Translations under genes and position numbers: made by a program
Shown here: piece by piece, positions 49,110 to 56,635 of the stretch
Numbering within the stretch: the stretch's first letter is position 1
How the letters are laid out: each line of letters opens with the position of its first letter
The notes under the pieces: model-generated
Seen by the model: only the letters and a program-made list of their open reading frames with translations
Told to the model about the DNA's origin: nothing
The model's database searches: none
Assembly (NCBI GenBank): GCA_041736465.1
Contig: JBGSTO010000462.1
Span: forward strand, 1-64,000
Direction of reading: 5' to 3'
Source of the DNA: JAJUJL01 sp041736465
GTDB taxonomy: Bacteria > Chloroflexota > Anaerolineae > Anaerolineales > UBA4823
DNA: 64,000 bases

Positions 49110-49922
49110 ATGACCAAATCCCTGGACTTCTCCTCCAATATCGAACGCTTCACCGGCTTTGCAGGCGATTACGACCGTTTCCGTCCCGCGCCGCCTGCCG
49201 TGCTGGCAAACTTGCTGTGCAGTCTGGCAAATACGCCGCGCCCTGCCCTGGTCGTGGATTTGGGCAGCGGCACCGGGCATTCCACTCGCTACTGGTCCGG
49301 CAGGGCAGAGCAAGTGATTGGCGTAGAACCTACCCTGGATATGCGCCAGCAGGCTGAAGCCCAGACCCGCTCCGCCAATGTCTCTTACCGGGAGGGCTTC
49401 TCGCACGGCACCGGTCTGCCGGATGCCTGTGCTCAGATCGTTACCTGCTCTCAGGCGCTGCACTGGATGGAGCCGCAGGGCACCTTCGAGGAAGCGCGGC
49501 GCGTCCTGGCGCCCGGAGGGGTGTTTGCCGCATTCGACTACGACTGGCCTCCCACCACCTCGAGCTGGCGGGCGGATGCTGCTTATGAGGCCTGCATGCT
49601 CAAGGTCGACCAGCTCGAGCGCCACCAGCCAATCTCTACGCCGCTGCAGCGCTGGAGAAAAACTGAGCACCTGGACCGGATGTTTTCCAGCGGCTGCTTT
49701 CGCTATGCCAAAGAAGTTGTGCTGCACCACACCGAGCCGGGTAACGCCGCCCGCTTGATCGGGCTGCTGCTCAGGAAGGGGAACGTCATGACGCTGCTCA
49801 AAAGCGGGTTGAGCGAATCAGATCTGGGGATCGACACCTTCCGCCAGCAGGTGCAGCAAGCTTTGGGCGACACCCCGGCAGACTGGTACTTCAGCTCACG
49901 CGTGCGGTTTGGCATCGTGTAA
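49110..49922 (+). CDS. SAM-dependent methyltransferase (methyltransferase 11 type)
   Basis: A 270-residue enzyme. FTGFAGDYDRFRPAPPAVL, motif I LVVDLGSGTGHSTRYW (about 46-61), VIGVEPTLDMRQQAE and a VTCSQALHWMEPQGTFEEARRVLAPGGVFAAFDYDWP block give a full class I core; the SQALHWM sequence is typical of the YcgJ/trans-aconitate methyltransferase-like group. Trans-aconitate esters are made by such enzymes in E. coli, which is notable beside a tricarboxylate locus, but this link is only suggestive. A 54-base gap separates it from the lyase gene. Confidence 0.9.
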   Translation: MTKSLDFSSNIERFTGFAGDYDRFRPAPPAVLANLLCSLANTPRPALVVDLGSGTGHSTRYWSGRAEQVIGVEPTLDMRQQAEAQTRSANVSYREGFSHGTGLPDACAQIVTCSQALHWMEPQGTFEEARRVLAPGGVFAAFDYDWPPTTSSWRADAAYEACMLKVDQLERHQPISTPLQRWRKTEHLDRMFSSGCFRYAKEVVLHHTEPGNAARLIGLLLRKGNVMTLLKSGLSESDLGIDTFRQQVQQALGDTPADWYFSSRVRFGIV

Positions 49923-49949
49923 ACCGTCACAGGCTGATACAATACCTGC

Positions 49950-51341
49950 ATGTGCAGGTGGATTGGGCTTCTCCTGGTTTTTACCCTGCTGGTGGGATGT
50001 GTCTCCATCGCACCCCCGCCGCCTGCGCCAGCTACCCCGACGACCGACCAGTTATCTTTGAAGATCATTCCCTTCTTCACAACCGAAAACGACCCCAACC
50101 AGCTCGAATTTATGCAGTCGGTGATCGCCGAATACCAATCCCAGCAGCCGGGTGTCGAGGTGGATCTCGTTATCGCCTGGCCCGCCGAGCGCGGTCGCAG
50201 GCTGCTGACCGCGTTAGCCTCTGGCGCCGACCTGGGAATCTTCGAAGTCGAGCCTACCCTTATGCCGCAGTGGGTAGAGGCGGGCTACCTGCTGCCCCTG
50301 GATGACATTGTCGCCAACATCGGTACAGGTGATTTCGTTGATGGCAGCCTGTACGCACAGGGTGAGCAGGTCTACGCTGTGCCCTATGCGGAGAGTGTTT
50401 ACGGCTTGTGGGTGCGCAAAGACCTGCTGGAGCAGGCGGGGCTGCAGGTTCCCACGAACTATGAAGAGCTGCTCACAGCAGCGCGCCTGCTGACGGAAGG
50501 CGATATGTATGGTATTGCCCTGCCGGCGGGGCAGAATATTGCCACGGTCAATTATTTTTCGATCTTCCTGTGGCAGAACGGCGGCGACTATTTCACCTGC
50601 GATGGGGAGGTCGCGCTTGGCGAGCCGCAGGCTTTACAAGCCATCCGGCGCTGGGTGGAACTGGCGAAATATGCGCCTCCCGGCTACAGCACCTGGAGCT
50701 ACAGCGAACAAATCGACGCTTTCGTGAACCAGCGGGTTGCCATGTCGCTGTACGGCGGGCGGCTGGGCGTCCAGCTCTCAGAGACAAATCCGGAGCTGGC
50801 GGAGAAGGTTGAAGTGATATTCCCACCCTTTGGCAGCACGAAGGTCACACTGGGCATCTGGAGCCGCCTGGCGATCGCCACGGGCACAAAAAACCAGCAG
50901 GAAGCCAAGGAATTTCTGCAGTGGCTGATCAGCGGAGACCGGCTGCTGCGCTACGATGCCACCGTGCCGGGGCACATGATCCCACCGCTTCAGTCCGTAC
51001 GCCGTCAGGCTCTGGAGAGCACGGATGCCTTCACCATCGATTATGGCGATTGGATTGAATCATTTTATGACTGGACAGCCTATACCAACCACCCGGCAAT
51101 GAACATGGGTTCCGTTGCTGGCGGAGAATTCAGGCGCTCGCAGAGCGTGCCGCCATGGGCCTGGGAGGTGTTTGGCACACCGGGCATCGTGGACGCCATG
51201 CTGCATAAAATCGCCAACGGGGGAAATGTTGAAGCCACCTGGCAGGAAGCGGTGACAGCCATGCAGCAGGTGGTGGCATCCTGGAAGTCAGCCCATCCGG
51301 ATTGGCGCGGGGTGTGTGATCGAGGCATGACCAGCCGCTGA
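49950..51341 (+). CDS. Orphan ABC sugar-type substrate-binding lipoprotein
   Basis: A 463-residue binding protein: signal MCRWIGLLLVFTLLVGC (lipobox LVGC), Pro/Thr spacer, then a family 1 fold with QLEFMQSVIAEYQSQQPGVEVDLVIAW, DLGIFEVEPTLMPQWVEAGYLLPLDDIV, VYAVPYAESVYGLWVRKDLLEQAGLQVPTNYEELLTAARLL and VAMSLYGGRLGVQL. No permease or ATPase is adjacent, so it must work with components encoded elsewhere. The ATG sits in the tip of a small hairpin (ACCTGCA-TG-TGCAGGT, 49944-49959), which could damp translation. Confidence 0.88.
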   Translation: MCRWIGLLLVFTLLVGCVSIAPPPPAPATPTTDQLSLKIIPFFTTENDPNQLEFMQSVIAEYQSQQPGVEVDLVIAWPAERGRRLLTALASGADLGIFEVEPTLMPQWVEAGYLLPLDDIVANIGTGDFVDGSLYAQGEQVYAVPYAESVYGLWVRKDLLEQAGLQVPTNYEELLTAARLLTEGDMYGIALPAGQNIATVNYFSIFLWQNGGDYFTCDGEVALGEPQALQAIRRWVELAKYAPPGYSTWSYSEQIDAFVNQRVAMSLYGGRLGVQLSETNPELAEKVEVIFPPFGSTKVTLGIWSRLAIATGTKNQQEAKEFLQWLISGDRLLRYDATVPGHMIPPLQSVRRQALESTDAFTIDYGDWIESFYDWTAYTNHPAMNMGSVAGGEFRRSQSVPPWAWEVFGTPGIVDAMLHKIANGGNVEATWQEAVTAMQQVVASWKSAHPDWRGVCDRGMTSR

Positions 51342-51344
51342 GTT

Positions 51345-52589
51345 TCAGCCGCTATTTTCCTCAGCCACTGGTCGGGATGGCGGCAGACGCCATATCGCCA
51401 GCGCTGTGGAAATGAAAAATACCAGCCCGGTTGCAACAAAAGTAATGGTGTAGCCCCAGTTCGCCGCCACCGCTGCACCCACCAGTGGTGCGACTGCCCG
51501 CCCGGCGGCGGTGACCGAGTTGTCCAATCCAAAGGCCGTACCTTCGCCCCCGGCTTTGACGTAATTCGCAAGCAGGGCGCTGATGATTGGCAGCACGCCG
51601 CCCAGAGCCACACCCACCAGCACCTGCAGCGCCAGAAGCTGCCAACCGGCGGTTACGAACCCTTGCAAGACGTGCCCTACGATCAGAACTGCCATCGAGA
51701 CGATTAGCACCCTGGGGTAGCCGGTTCGGTCGCCCAGTTTGCCCAGGAACACTGCGCTGAGCGTGGTGGCGCCTGATGAGATGCCCATCACCAGGCCGGT
51801 GAAGGTGTTGATGGCTGCGGCATCCCTCAACAAGGTCTGGATGAAGAGCGGGATGATCGGTAGGATCATCATGCGCCCCAAACTGGTAAGGAAGCGCAGC
51901 ACGTAGGTGATGAAAACGCCCCGCACCGCGAATAGTTTGCGATAAGCGCCGAGCAGGCTGACTTTCTGGTGCCCCTTTGACTGGGCCGGATTGAATTGTT
52001 CCCGTACGCCGGCAGCGATCAGGATGCCTGACAGCAAAAGCAGCGCTGCGGTGAGATAGAAAACGGTGTTGTATCCGAAAGCATCGGCGGCGACGCCGCC
52101 AATCAGCGGTCCAACTGCCAGTCCCACGCCGAAACCAACCTGCAGCAGTCCCATCGCATAGCCAATCTGGCGGCGCGGCGTTACGGATGCCTGCAAAGCG
52201 TTGGCTGCTGCCAGCGTCCCGGTGATCAGCCCCTGGACCGTGCGTAGCACGACCAGCTGTTCGGCGGAGCCGACAAATGCCATGAAGAACATAACCAGCG
52301 CACCGCCAAACATCGAACGCTCGACCATCAGCTTGCGCCCGTAGCGGTCGGCGATAGCGCCCCAGATGGGTGAGGCGATCATCATAGCGAATGCCTGTCC
52401 CGAGTACACCAGCCCGGAAAGCAGCTCGATGCTCATTCCGGTGGTCGACCCCAACTCTTTTACGTACAGCGGCAGAAAGGGAAAAATGCTCGAAAACCCG
52501 ACTGCGCTCATCATCTGGGCAAAAAACAGAATGTAAAGTGTTCGCTGCCAGGGCGCTGTCTTCGATGCTTTATCGATTGGGCTATCCAT
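51345..52589 (-). CDS. MFS transporter, multidrug-efflux type (DHA1-like)
   Basis: A 414-residue carrier with 12 membrane helices. The A-loop motif GAIADRYGRKLMVERSMFGGAL between TM2 and TM3 and a QTVQGLITGTLAAANALQASVTPRRQIGYAMGLLQ-like TM4-TM5 region (VLRTVQGLITGTLAAAN) are those of drug:H+ antiporters of the DHA1 12-TM group, such as TetA/MdtG-type proteins. LGKLGDRTGYPRVL is the second loop motif. ATG 52589 is preferred to TTG 52595. It is convergent with the binding-protein gene, ending three bases from it. Confidence 0.92.
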   Translation of the reverse strand: MDSPIDKASKTAPWQRTLYILFFAQMMSAVGFSSIFPFLPLYVKELGSTTGMSIELLSGLVYSGQAFAMMIASPIWGAIADRYGRKLMVERSMFGGALVMFFMAFVGSAEQLVVLRTVQGLITGTLAAANALQASVTPRRQIGYAMGLLQVGFGVGLAVGPLIGGVAADAFGYNTVFYLTAALLLLSGILIAAGVREQFNPAQSKGHQKVSLLGAYRKLFAVRGVFITYVLRFLTSLGRMMILPIIPLFIQTLLRDAAAINTFTGLVMGISSGATTLSAVFLGKLGDRTGYPRVLIVSMAVLIVGHVLQGFVTAGWQLLALQVLVGVALGGVLPIISALLANYVKAGGEGTAFGLDNSVTAAGRAVAPLVGAAVAANWGYTITFVATGLVFFISTALAIWRLPPSRPVAEENSG

Positions 52590-52655
52590 TGGCAAAATCA
52601 GTCTTTTCTGTCAGAATTGTATTCAGCTGCTTGTATGGCAGACAAGCAACTATCT

Positions 52656-52738
52656 TACCGCGAAGACACAAAGCACGCAAAGAATAATAAGCTTGCATTT
52701 TCCTTAGTCTCTTTCGCGCATCGCGTTCTAAGCGATAT
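52656..52738 (+). repeat. Family C-like repeat before a DinB gene
   Basis: TACCGCGAAGACACAAAGCA, CGCAAAG and then CTTAGTCTCTTTCGCGCATC form a CACAAAG-type repeat with a partly complementary second half. It ends 14 bases before ATG 52753, with TTAGGAG as the ribosome site. Confidence 0.55.
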
Positions 52739-52752
52739 TAGGAGTCCGCACA

Positions 52753-53295
52753 ATGAACGATATTGATCTGCTTTCAGAGCTGATTGGCGATATCGGCCGA
52801 GACCTGCGCCCCGAGATCGAGCCGCTGACTGTCGAGCAGCTCACCTGGGAGCCTGGCCCGCAGGCAAATTCGATCGGCGTCACCCTGTGGCACATCGCTC
52901 GCGGGTTGGACTTTCTGACGGTGCGTGTTGTGCAGGGTCAATCCGCCGAAGTTGAGCTGTGGCACACCAATGGTTGGCGGGAGAAGACCGGCTACGATCC
53001 GCGCGGCCTGGGTTATGGTGGATGGGGCGTGGTTACCGGCTACACCTGGGAGCAGGTGCAGGATATCCCAAAGCTCTCCGCAGGCGAGCTGCTGCAGTAC
53101 CTGGACGAGGCCGGCACCGCGCTGCTCCAGGCAATGGGCAGCCTGACCTCGGAGGGTGCCCGCCAGACTGTCCCCGAACTGATGGGCGGCAGGCTGAGCT
53201 ACTACCGCTGGATTAAAGAGTTCTACAAGGGCTTCCAGGCGCACGTGGGCGAGATTGTGGCGATCAAGGCGCAGATGGAGAAGGCAGGGCGCTGA
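52753..53295 (+). CDS. DinB family protein
   Basis: A 180-residue helical protein. IGVTLWHIARGLDFLTVRVVQG supplies the first His and RWIKEFYKGFQAHVGEIVAIKAQM the last His, placed as in DinB/DUF664 metal-binding folds; ELLQYLDEAGTALLQAM is the third helix. The first His sits in LWHIARG, a common form. It may be a hydrolase or thiol-transferase of unknown substrate. The MBL gene starts one base after its stop, so the pair is cotranscribed. Confidence 0.83.
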   Translation: MNDIDLLSELIGDIGRDLRPEIEPLTVEQLTWEPGPQANSIGVTLWHIARGLDFLTVRVVQGQSAEVELWHTNGWREKTGYDPRGLGYGGWGVVTGYTWEQVQDIPKLSAGELLQYLDEAGTALLQAMGSLTSEGARQTVPELMGGRLSYYRWIKEFYKGFQAHVGEIVAIKAQMEKAGR

Positions 53296-53296
53296 G

Positions 53297-53881
53297 TTGC
53301 ACATCGTCAATGTTGGCTACGCCTCGGCGAACTACTACGTCCTTGGGCAGGGGCGCGGCCGCCTGTTGGTGGACGTTGGTTTCCCGGGTACGCTGCCCAG
53401 ACTGCTCGCCAGCCTGAAGCGCAAGGGCATCGCCTTGAGCGAGATCGCTCACCTGCTAGTGACCCATTACCACCCCGATCACGGCGGGCTGGCGCAGGAG
53501 CTGGTCGAGCAGGGTGTGCGCCTGCTTGTGCTGGAGGTACAGGCTGCCGGAGTGGCAAAGCTCAAAAACTATGTGAAGCCGGGGGACGGCTACGTAGAGA
53601 TCCGTCTCGAGCAGGCGCGGCGGTTGGCGGCGGGCGAAAGCCGGGCGTTCTTGAGGACGATCGGCATACAAGGCGAGATCATTCACACGCCGGGGCATTC
53701 AGACGACAGCGTGACGCTGGTGCTGGACAGCGGGGAGGCCTTTACCGGCGATCTGGAAAGCCCGCAGTGGGCGCGCGAGGAAGTGATGGGGGATGTGAAG
53801 CGCAGCTGGGCGCAGATCCGGGCACTGGGAGCAAAGCAGTTATACCCGGGACACGGTCCGGTGAGGTTGGTGGAGAATTGA
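53297..53881 (+). CDS. MBL-fold metallohydrolase (glyoxalase II-like)
   Basis: A 194-residue enzyme starting at TTG 53297 (the frame also runs back into the DinB gene but without protein character). VNVGYASANYYVLGQGRGRLLVDVGFPG, VTHYHPDHGGLAQELV (the HxHxDH metal site), IHTPGHSDDSVTLVLDSGEAFTGDLE (His and Asp ligands) and YPGHGPV (last His) form a complete site. This branch has lactonase, glyoxalase II and thiol hydrolase members. Its pairing with DinB, a thiol-related family, hints at a detoxification role. Confidence 0.88.
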   Translation: MHIVNVGYASANYYVLGQGRGRLLVDVGFPGTLPRLLASLKRKGIALSEIAHLLVTHYHPDHGGLAQELVEQGVRLLVLEVQAAGVAKLKNYVKPGDGYVEIRLEQARRLAAGESRAFLRTIGIQGEIIHTPGHSDDSVTLVLDSGEAFTGDLESPQWAREEVMGDVKRSWAQIRALGAKQLYPGHGPVRLVEN

Positions 53882-53967
53882 ATGGATTCTAACAGTGCTG
53901 GCACCTTACATGTAGGCAACCCAACATTTCCCCGGCAGTTTGGTACTCTTACGTAAAGCAACATGTT

Positions 53968-54020
53968 ATGTATATAAAACTTGACATTTTCGATTTCCAT
54001 GTTATAATGTAAACAAAACT
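53968..54020 (+). promoter_or_regulatory. Direct repeats flanking the XRE promoter
   Basis: ATGTATATAAAACT (53968-53981) and ATGTAAACAAAACT (54007-54020) match in 12 of 14 positions and are 39 bases apart, about four helical turns with a small offset. They bracket the -35 and -10 boxes, a layout that suits cooperative autorepression. Confidence 0.5.
53981..54008 (+). promoter_or_regulatory. Perfect-consensus promoter of the XRE gene
   Basis: TTGACA (53981-53986), a 16-base spacer and TATAAT (54003-54008). Both boxes match sigma-70 consensus fully. Transcription would start about 54015, ahead of ATG 54025 and 54037. Confidence 0.82.
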
Positions 54021-54036
54021 ATACATGAGAGTCACC

Positions 54037-54243
54037 ATGAAACTCGCTAACCGCTTGAAAGAAATCAGGTCAAAAAACGACCTTACCCAGGAGGAACTCG
54101 CCGATGCCGTTGAGGTGACCCGCCAGACGATCATTGCCATCGAGAAGGGTAAGTTTGGCCCTACCGTCGGCCTGGCATTGGCGCTTGCCCGGGTGCTCAA
54201 AGTCAGTGTAGAAGACCTGTTCTGGTTAGTGCCGGATGATTGA
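54037..54243 (+). CDS. XRE-family small transcriptional regulator (YozG-like)
   Basis: A 68-residue protein that is essentially one Cro/C1 helix-turn-helix: KLANRLKEIRSKNDLTQEELADAVEVTRQTIIAIEKGKFGPTVGLALALARVLKVSVEDLFWL. RQTIIAIEKGKFxP is the typical sequence of the YozG/PBSX-like solitary regulators, which often control a membrane protein encoded next. ATG 54037 is chosen by homology; ATG 54025 would add MRVT. A perfect promoter and direct repeats lie upstream. Confidence 0.93.
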   Translation: MKLANRLKEIRSKNDLTQEELADAVEVTRQTIIAIEKGKFGPTVGLALALARVLKVSVEDLFWLVPDD

Positions 54244-54270
54244 ATATCAGGATGACTGTGAGGTTTGGTT

Positions 54271-54648
54271 ATGACAGGCTATTACATCAGTCGCGGAATA
54301 CTTTCTATCGCTTTTGGCGGGCTGGCTTACTTGCTCAGCCATAATCTGCTGGTTGGCGTATTGAGCGCATTCCTGCCCTTTATCATCTTCCTGTATCTAC
54401 CCCGCTCGGGCAGGTATAAAGTTTTCCCACGGGAAGGCTCAACCGCGCTGCGCCGGGATGAGTTCACGCAGAGTGTCAACCAGCGCTCCGGGCTGTATGC
54501 CTGGGTGGTGGTTGCAATCGCCGGCAGCGCATTGATACTGTACTACGGTTTGGTTTCGCCCGGGGATGTGCCCGTTGGTCTGCTGGGATTGCTGCTGCTG
54601 GCAGGGATGGTAACGTACTACGTCTCCGATTACCTGCTGCGGCGATAG
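54271..54648 (+). CDS. Membrane protein paired with the XRE regulator
   Basis: A 125-residue membrane protein with four hydrophobic helices (ISRGILSIAFGGLAYLLSHNLLVGVLSAFLPFIIFLYL and SGLYAWVVVAIAGSALILYYGLV, LLGLLLLAGMVTYYVSDYLL) and a basic cytosolic loop PRSGRYKVFPREGSTALRRDEFTQSV. A small XRE gene plus a DUF2178/DUF3796-like membrane gene is a recurring pair; the function is not known. GAGG precedes ATG 54271, 27 bases after the regulator. Confidence 0.75.
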   Translation: MTGYYISRGILSIAFGGLAYLLSHNLLVGVLSAFLPFIIFLYLPRSGRYKVFPREGSTALRRDEFTQSVNQRSGLYAWVVVAIAGSALILYYGLVSPGDVPVGLLGLLLLAGMVTYYVSDYLLRR

Positions 54649-54675
54649 GGCAGGCATTATTCAGGGGTAACGACG

Positions 54676-55470
54676 ATGAAAGGAAACACATATTCACGGC
54701 CGGCTGCCAGCGGGGGAATACCGTCGCTGCTGCCCCAAAGAACAATTCTGGTTGATGAAACCGCTCAGACTGCTGCTTTAACTCCAGATCAAATCCGGAA
54801 GGGATTGGTTCTTACGGCCTTCTTTCTCGCTCTTCGCCTGCTCAATGCCAGGTTGTGGAACTCGTGGTTTGGAATGGAATATCACCTTACGGCGCCATTC
54901 CTGATATTCTTGTCTGCCAGTTTTGTCGTGATTTCAGTTGGATTGGTGGGCTTCGGCTTTACCCGCTGGGCCGGTGTGGACCTGAAATCCTGGTGGCTGC
55001 GGCCTGGTCGGACTGCAGGCGACATCGCATGGGGAGTAGCTGCTCTGATTCTGGGGGGGATTGCCCTTCTTGGTGTGGGGATTGGATTGCTCTTTCTCAA
55101 CCTGATTCCCAGCAGCCTGATGGCAGCTCCGCAGGAAGGGGCAACCATCGATCAAACACTGAGGCAGCTTCCGGTCGACCTCGTATTGGGCTGGTTTTTC
55201 GGGTTTGCCATTGCAGCTTTCACCGAGGAGACCATATTCAGAGGCTTTCTGATGCGAGTGCTTGTTGATAGGGTATCCCAGCGGCGCGCAAATCTCCTGC
55301 AAGCCGCCATCTTTGCGATCAGCCACCTGGGTATGGCGCCATTGGGAGCATTGGGGTATGAGCTCTTTTCCCTGGCGTTCAGATTTGTGTCGGGCTGGAT
55401 ATTTGGCTGGTTGGCGTTGAAGAGAGGCAGCTTGCTACCTGCGGGGATCGTGCATGGATTTATCGGCTAG
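54676..55470 (+). CDS. CPBP (Abi/CAAX) intramembrane protease
   Basis: A 264-residue membrane protein with about six helices. AAFTEETIFRGFLMRVLVDR has the EExxxR motif, AIFAISHLGMAP the FxxxH motif and AGIVHGFIG the last motif of CPBP glutamic proteases (Rce1-like), so the active site is complete. Roles of bacterial members range from bacteriocin self-immunity to signal processing. Its 40-residue hydrophilic N-terminus is unusual. It follows the membrane gene by 27 bases and may be cotranscribed with the XRE pair. Confidence 0.88.
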   Translation: MKGNTYSRPAASGGIPSLLPQRTILVDETAQTAALTPDQIRKGLVLTAFFLALRLLNARLWNSWFGMEYHLTAPFLIFLSASFVVISVGLVGFGFTRWAGVDLKSWWLRPGRTAGDIAWGVAALILGGIALLGVGIGLLFLNLIPSSLMAAPQEGATIDQTLRQLPVDLVLGWFFGFAIAAFTEETIFRGFLMRVLVDRVSQRRANLLQAAIFAISHLGMAPLGALGYELFSLAFRFVSGWIFGWLALKRGSLLPAGIVHGFIG

Positions 55471-55477
55471 TCGAAGT

Positions 55478-55900
55478 CTACCTCGTCCCGTCCAGCCCCT
55501 GTGACAGGGTTTGCTTCTCGTCTGCCGTCAGCCGCGCCTCCGGATGGGTGATCAGAAACACCGCCGGCGGCATTTCGCCCTCCGCTACCACTTCGCCCAT
55601 CTCGTCGGCTTCCTCATACTCGCGATTCCATTCTGAAAAGTTCAGCGCTTCGCGTCCCTCTTCGACGTCGCGCTGAAGCAGCCATGAAACCGGTGCAATA
55701 TTGCTGTACCAGGGCCAGACGGTCTCGTTCGAGTGGCAGTCGAAGCAAGCGCGCTGCGCCAGAAGGCGCGTTTCGGTGTTGGCCCACTGCGGTTCGGCGA
55801 CCACCGGCGGATTGTTGTGATCTCGCCCGTAAGGCACGAGCTGAATGAGTAAGGCGAGCCCGATCAGGGCGGTAATTACCAGCGTGATTATTTTTTTCAA
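55478..55900 (-). CDS. Haem-binding domain protein, membrane-anchored
   Basis: A 140-residue protein with one N-terminal helix (IITLVITALIGLALLIQLVPYG) and a single c-type haem motif in LAQRACFDCHSNETVWPWYSNIAPVSWLLQRDVEEGREALNFSEW. The CFDCHSNET-WPWYS-x-PVSW sequence is the haem_bd family (PF14376), found in periplasmic electron carriers of unknown partner. Trp/Met residues in MPPAVFLITHPEARLT would complete the haem pocket. It faces the CPBP gene convergently. Confidence 0.9.
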   Translation of the reverse strand: MKKIITLVITALIGLALLIQLVPYGRDHNNPPVVAEPQWANTETRLLAQRACFDCHSNETVWPWYSNIAPVSWLLQRDVEEGREALNFSEWNREYEEADEMGEVVAEGEMPPAVFLITHPEARLTADEKQTLSQGLDGTR

Positions 55901-56014
55901 TATGATTCCCTCTGACAGGATGGCTTCCCGATCACGGGGAGAACGCGAAGTATACTCCAGGGCAGTGCATTTCGTAAACCCCTGTGTGCCGCTCGGGAGG
56001 CGCTCAAGAGCCGC

Positions 56015-56482
56015 TTACTGCGTCGGGGGCGTGACCATGATTTCGGTGATCGTGCCATCTGCATCCACCTCGCCTTCCCAATGCAGACTGCTGGCAGTGT
56101 GATCTATTTTGAGGGTGTAGATCAGATATTCCGGCGCCACGACCGGGGCCTGGACGAATACCGCCCACTCGCCTGAAGTGTACAGGAAAGCCGAAGAGCC
56201 TACCAGATTCTGCGGCGTCTCGTCCTGCACCATCCAATCGCCGGTTGTTTCCAACCCGTATTTGTCTGCCAGGTAGGCGACGGCGATGTCACGCGCCGCT
56301 TCGTGAGTGACGAAGCTGAATGTGGGTTCGATCACGGGTGACTGGGTTTCGGTTGGGGGCAGCGGTGTTGGCTCGGTATCCGCGGGGGAATCCGGCTGCA
56401 GTGGGCTGGCGCAAGCGACCAACAGTATGCTTGCCAGCAGTGCGGTGATTGTGTTTTTTAGCAGGGATTTCTTCGTTAACAT
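56015..56482 (-). CDS. Small secreted lipoprotein
   Basis: A 155-residue lipoprotein starting at ATG 56482, behind GGAGG; an earlier ATG 56518 is unlikely. Signal LLKNTITALLASILLVAC with lipobox LVAC, Pro/Thr-rich spacer, then a compact domain with HEAARDIAVAYLADKYGLETTGDW, SSAFLYTSGEWAVFVQAPVVAPEYLIYTLKIDHTASSLHWEGEVDADG. The strand order resembles PepSY-like small protease-inhibitor domains, but I do not recognise a family with confidence. Confidence 0.7.
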   Translation of the reverse strand: MLTKKSLLKNTITALLASILLVACASPLQPDSPADTEPTPLPPTETQSPVIEPTFSFVTHEAARDIAVAYLADKYGLETTGDWMVQDETPQNLVGSSAFLYTSGEWAVFVQAPVVAPEYLIYTLKIDHTASSLHWEGEVDADGTITEIMVTPPTQ

Positions 56483-56565
56483 AGGTCCTCCATTTCGCGG
56501 CAATGCGTATTTGTGCATTGTGTCACATATATGACGATAGGCTCCAAGGAAAGGTTCCCCAAAGC

Positions 56566-56604
56566 AAAACGTGGGGCTGGATCAACCAGCCCCACGTTTT
56601 TTCT
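56566..56604 (-). terminator. Bidirectional rho-independent terminator after the S8 protease gene
   Basis: AAAACGTGGGGCTGG (56566-56580) and its exact complement (56586-56600) make a 15-bp stem around ATCAA. Runs of T follow on both strands, TTTT on the minus strand after the protease gene and TTTTTT on the plus strand. Confidence 0.85.
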
Positions 56605-56635
56605 ACCGGATAGAACGCGCGTACTTTGTTGGCGA

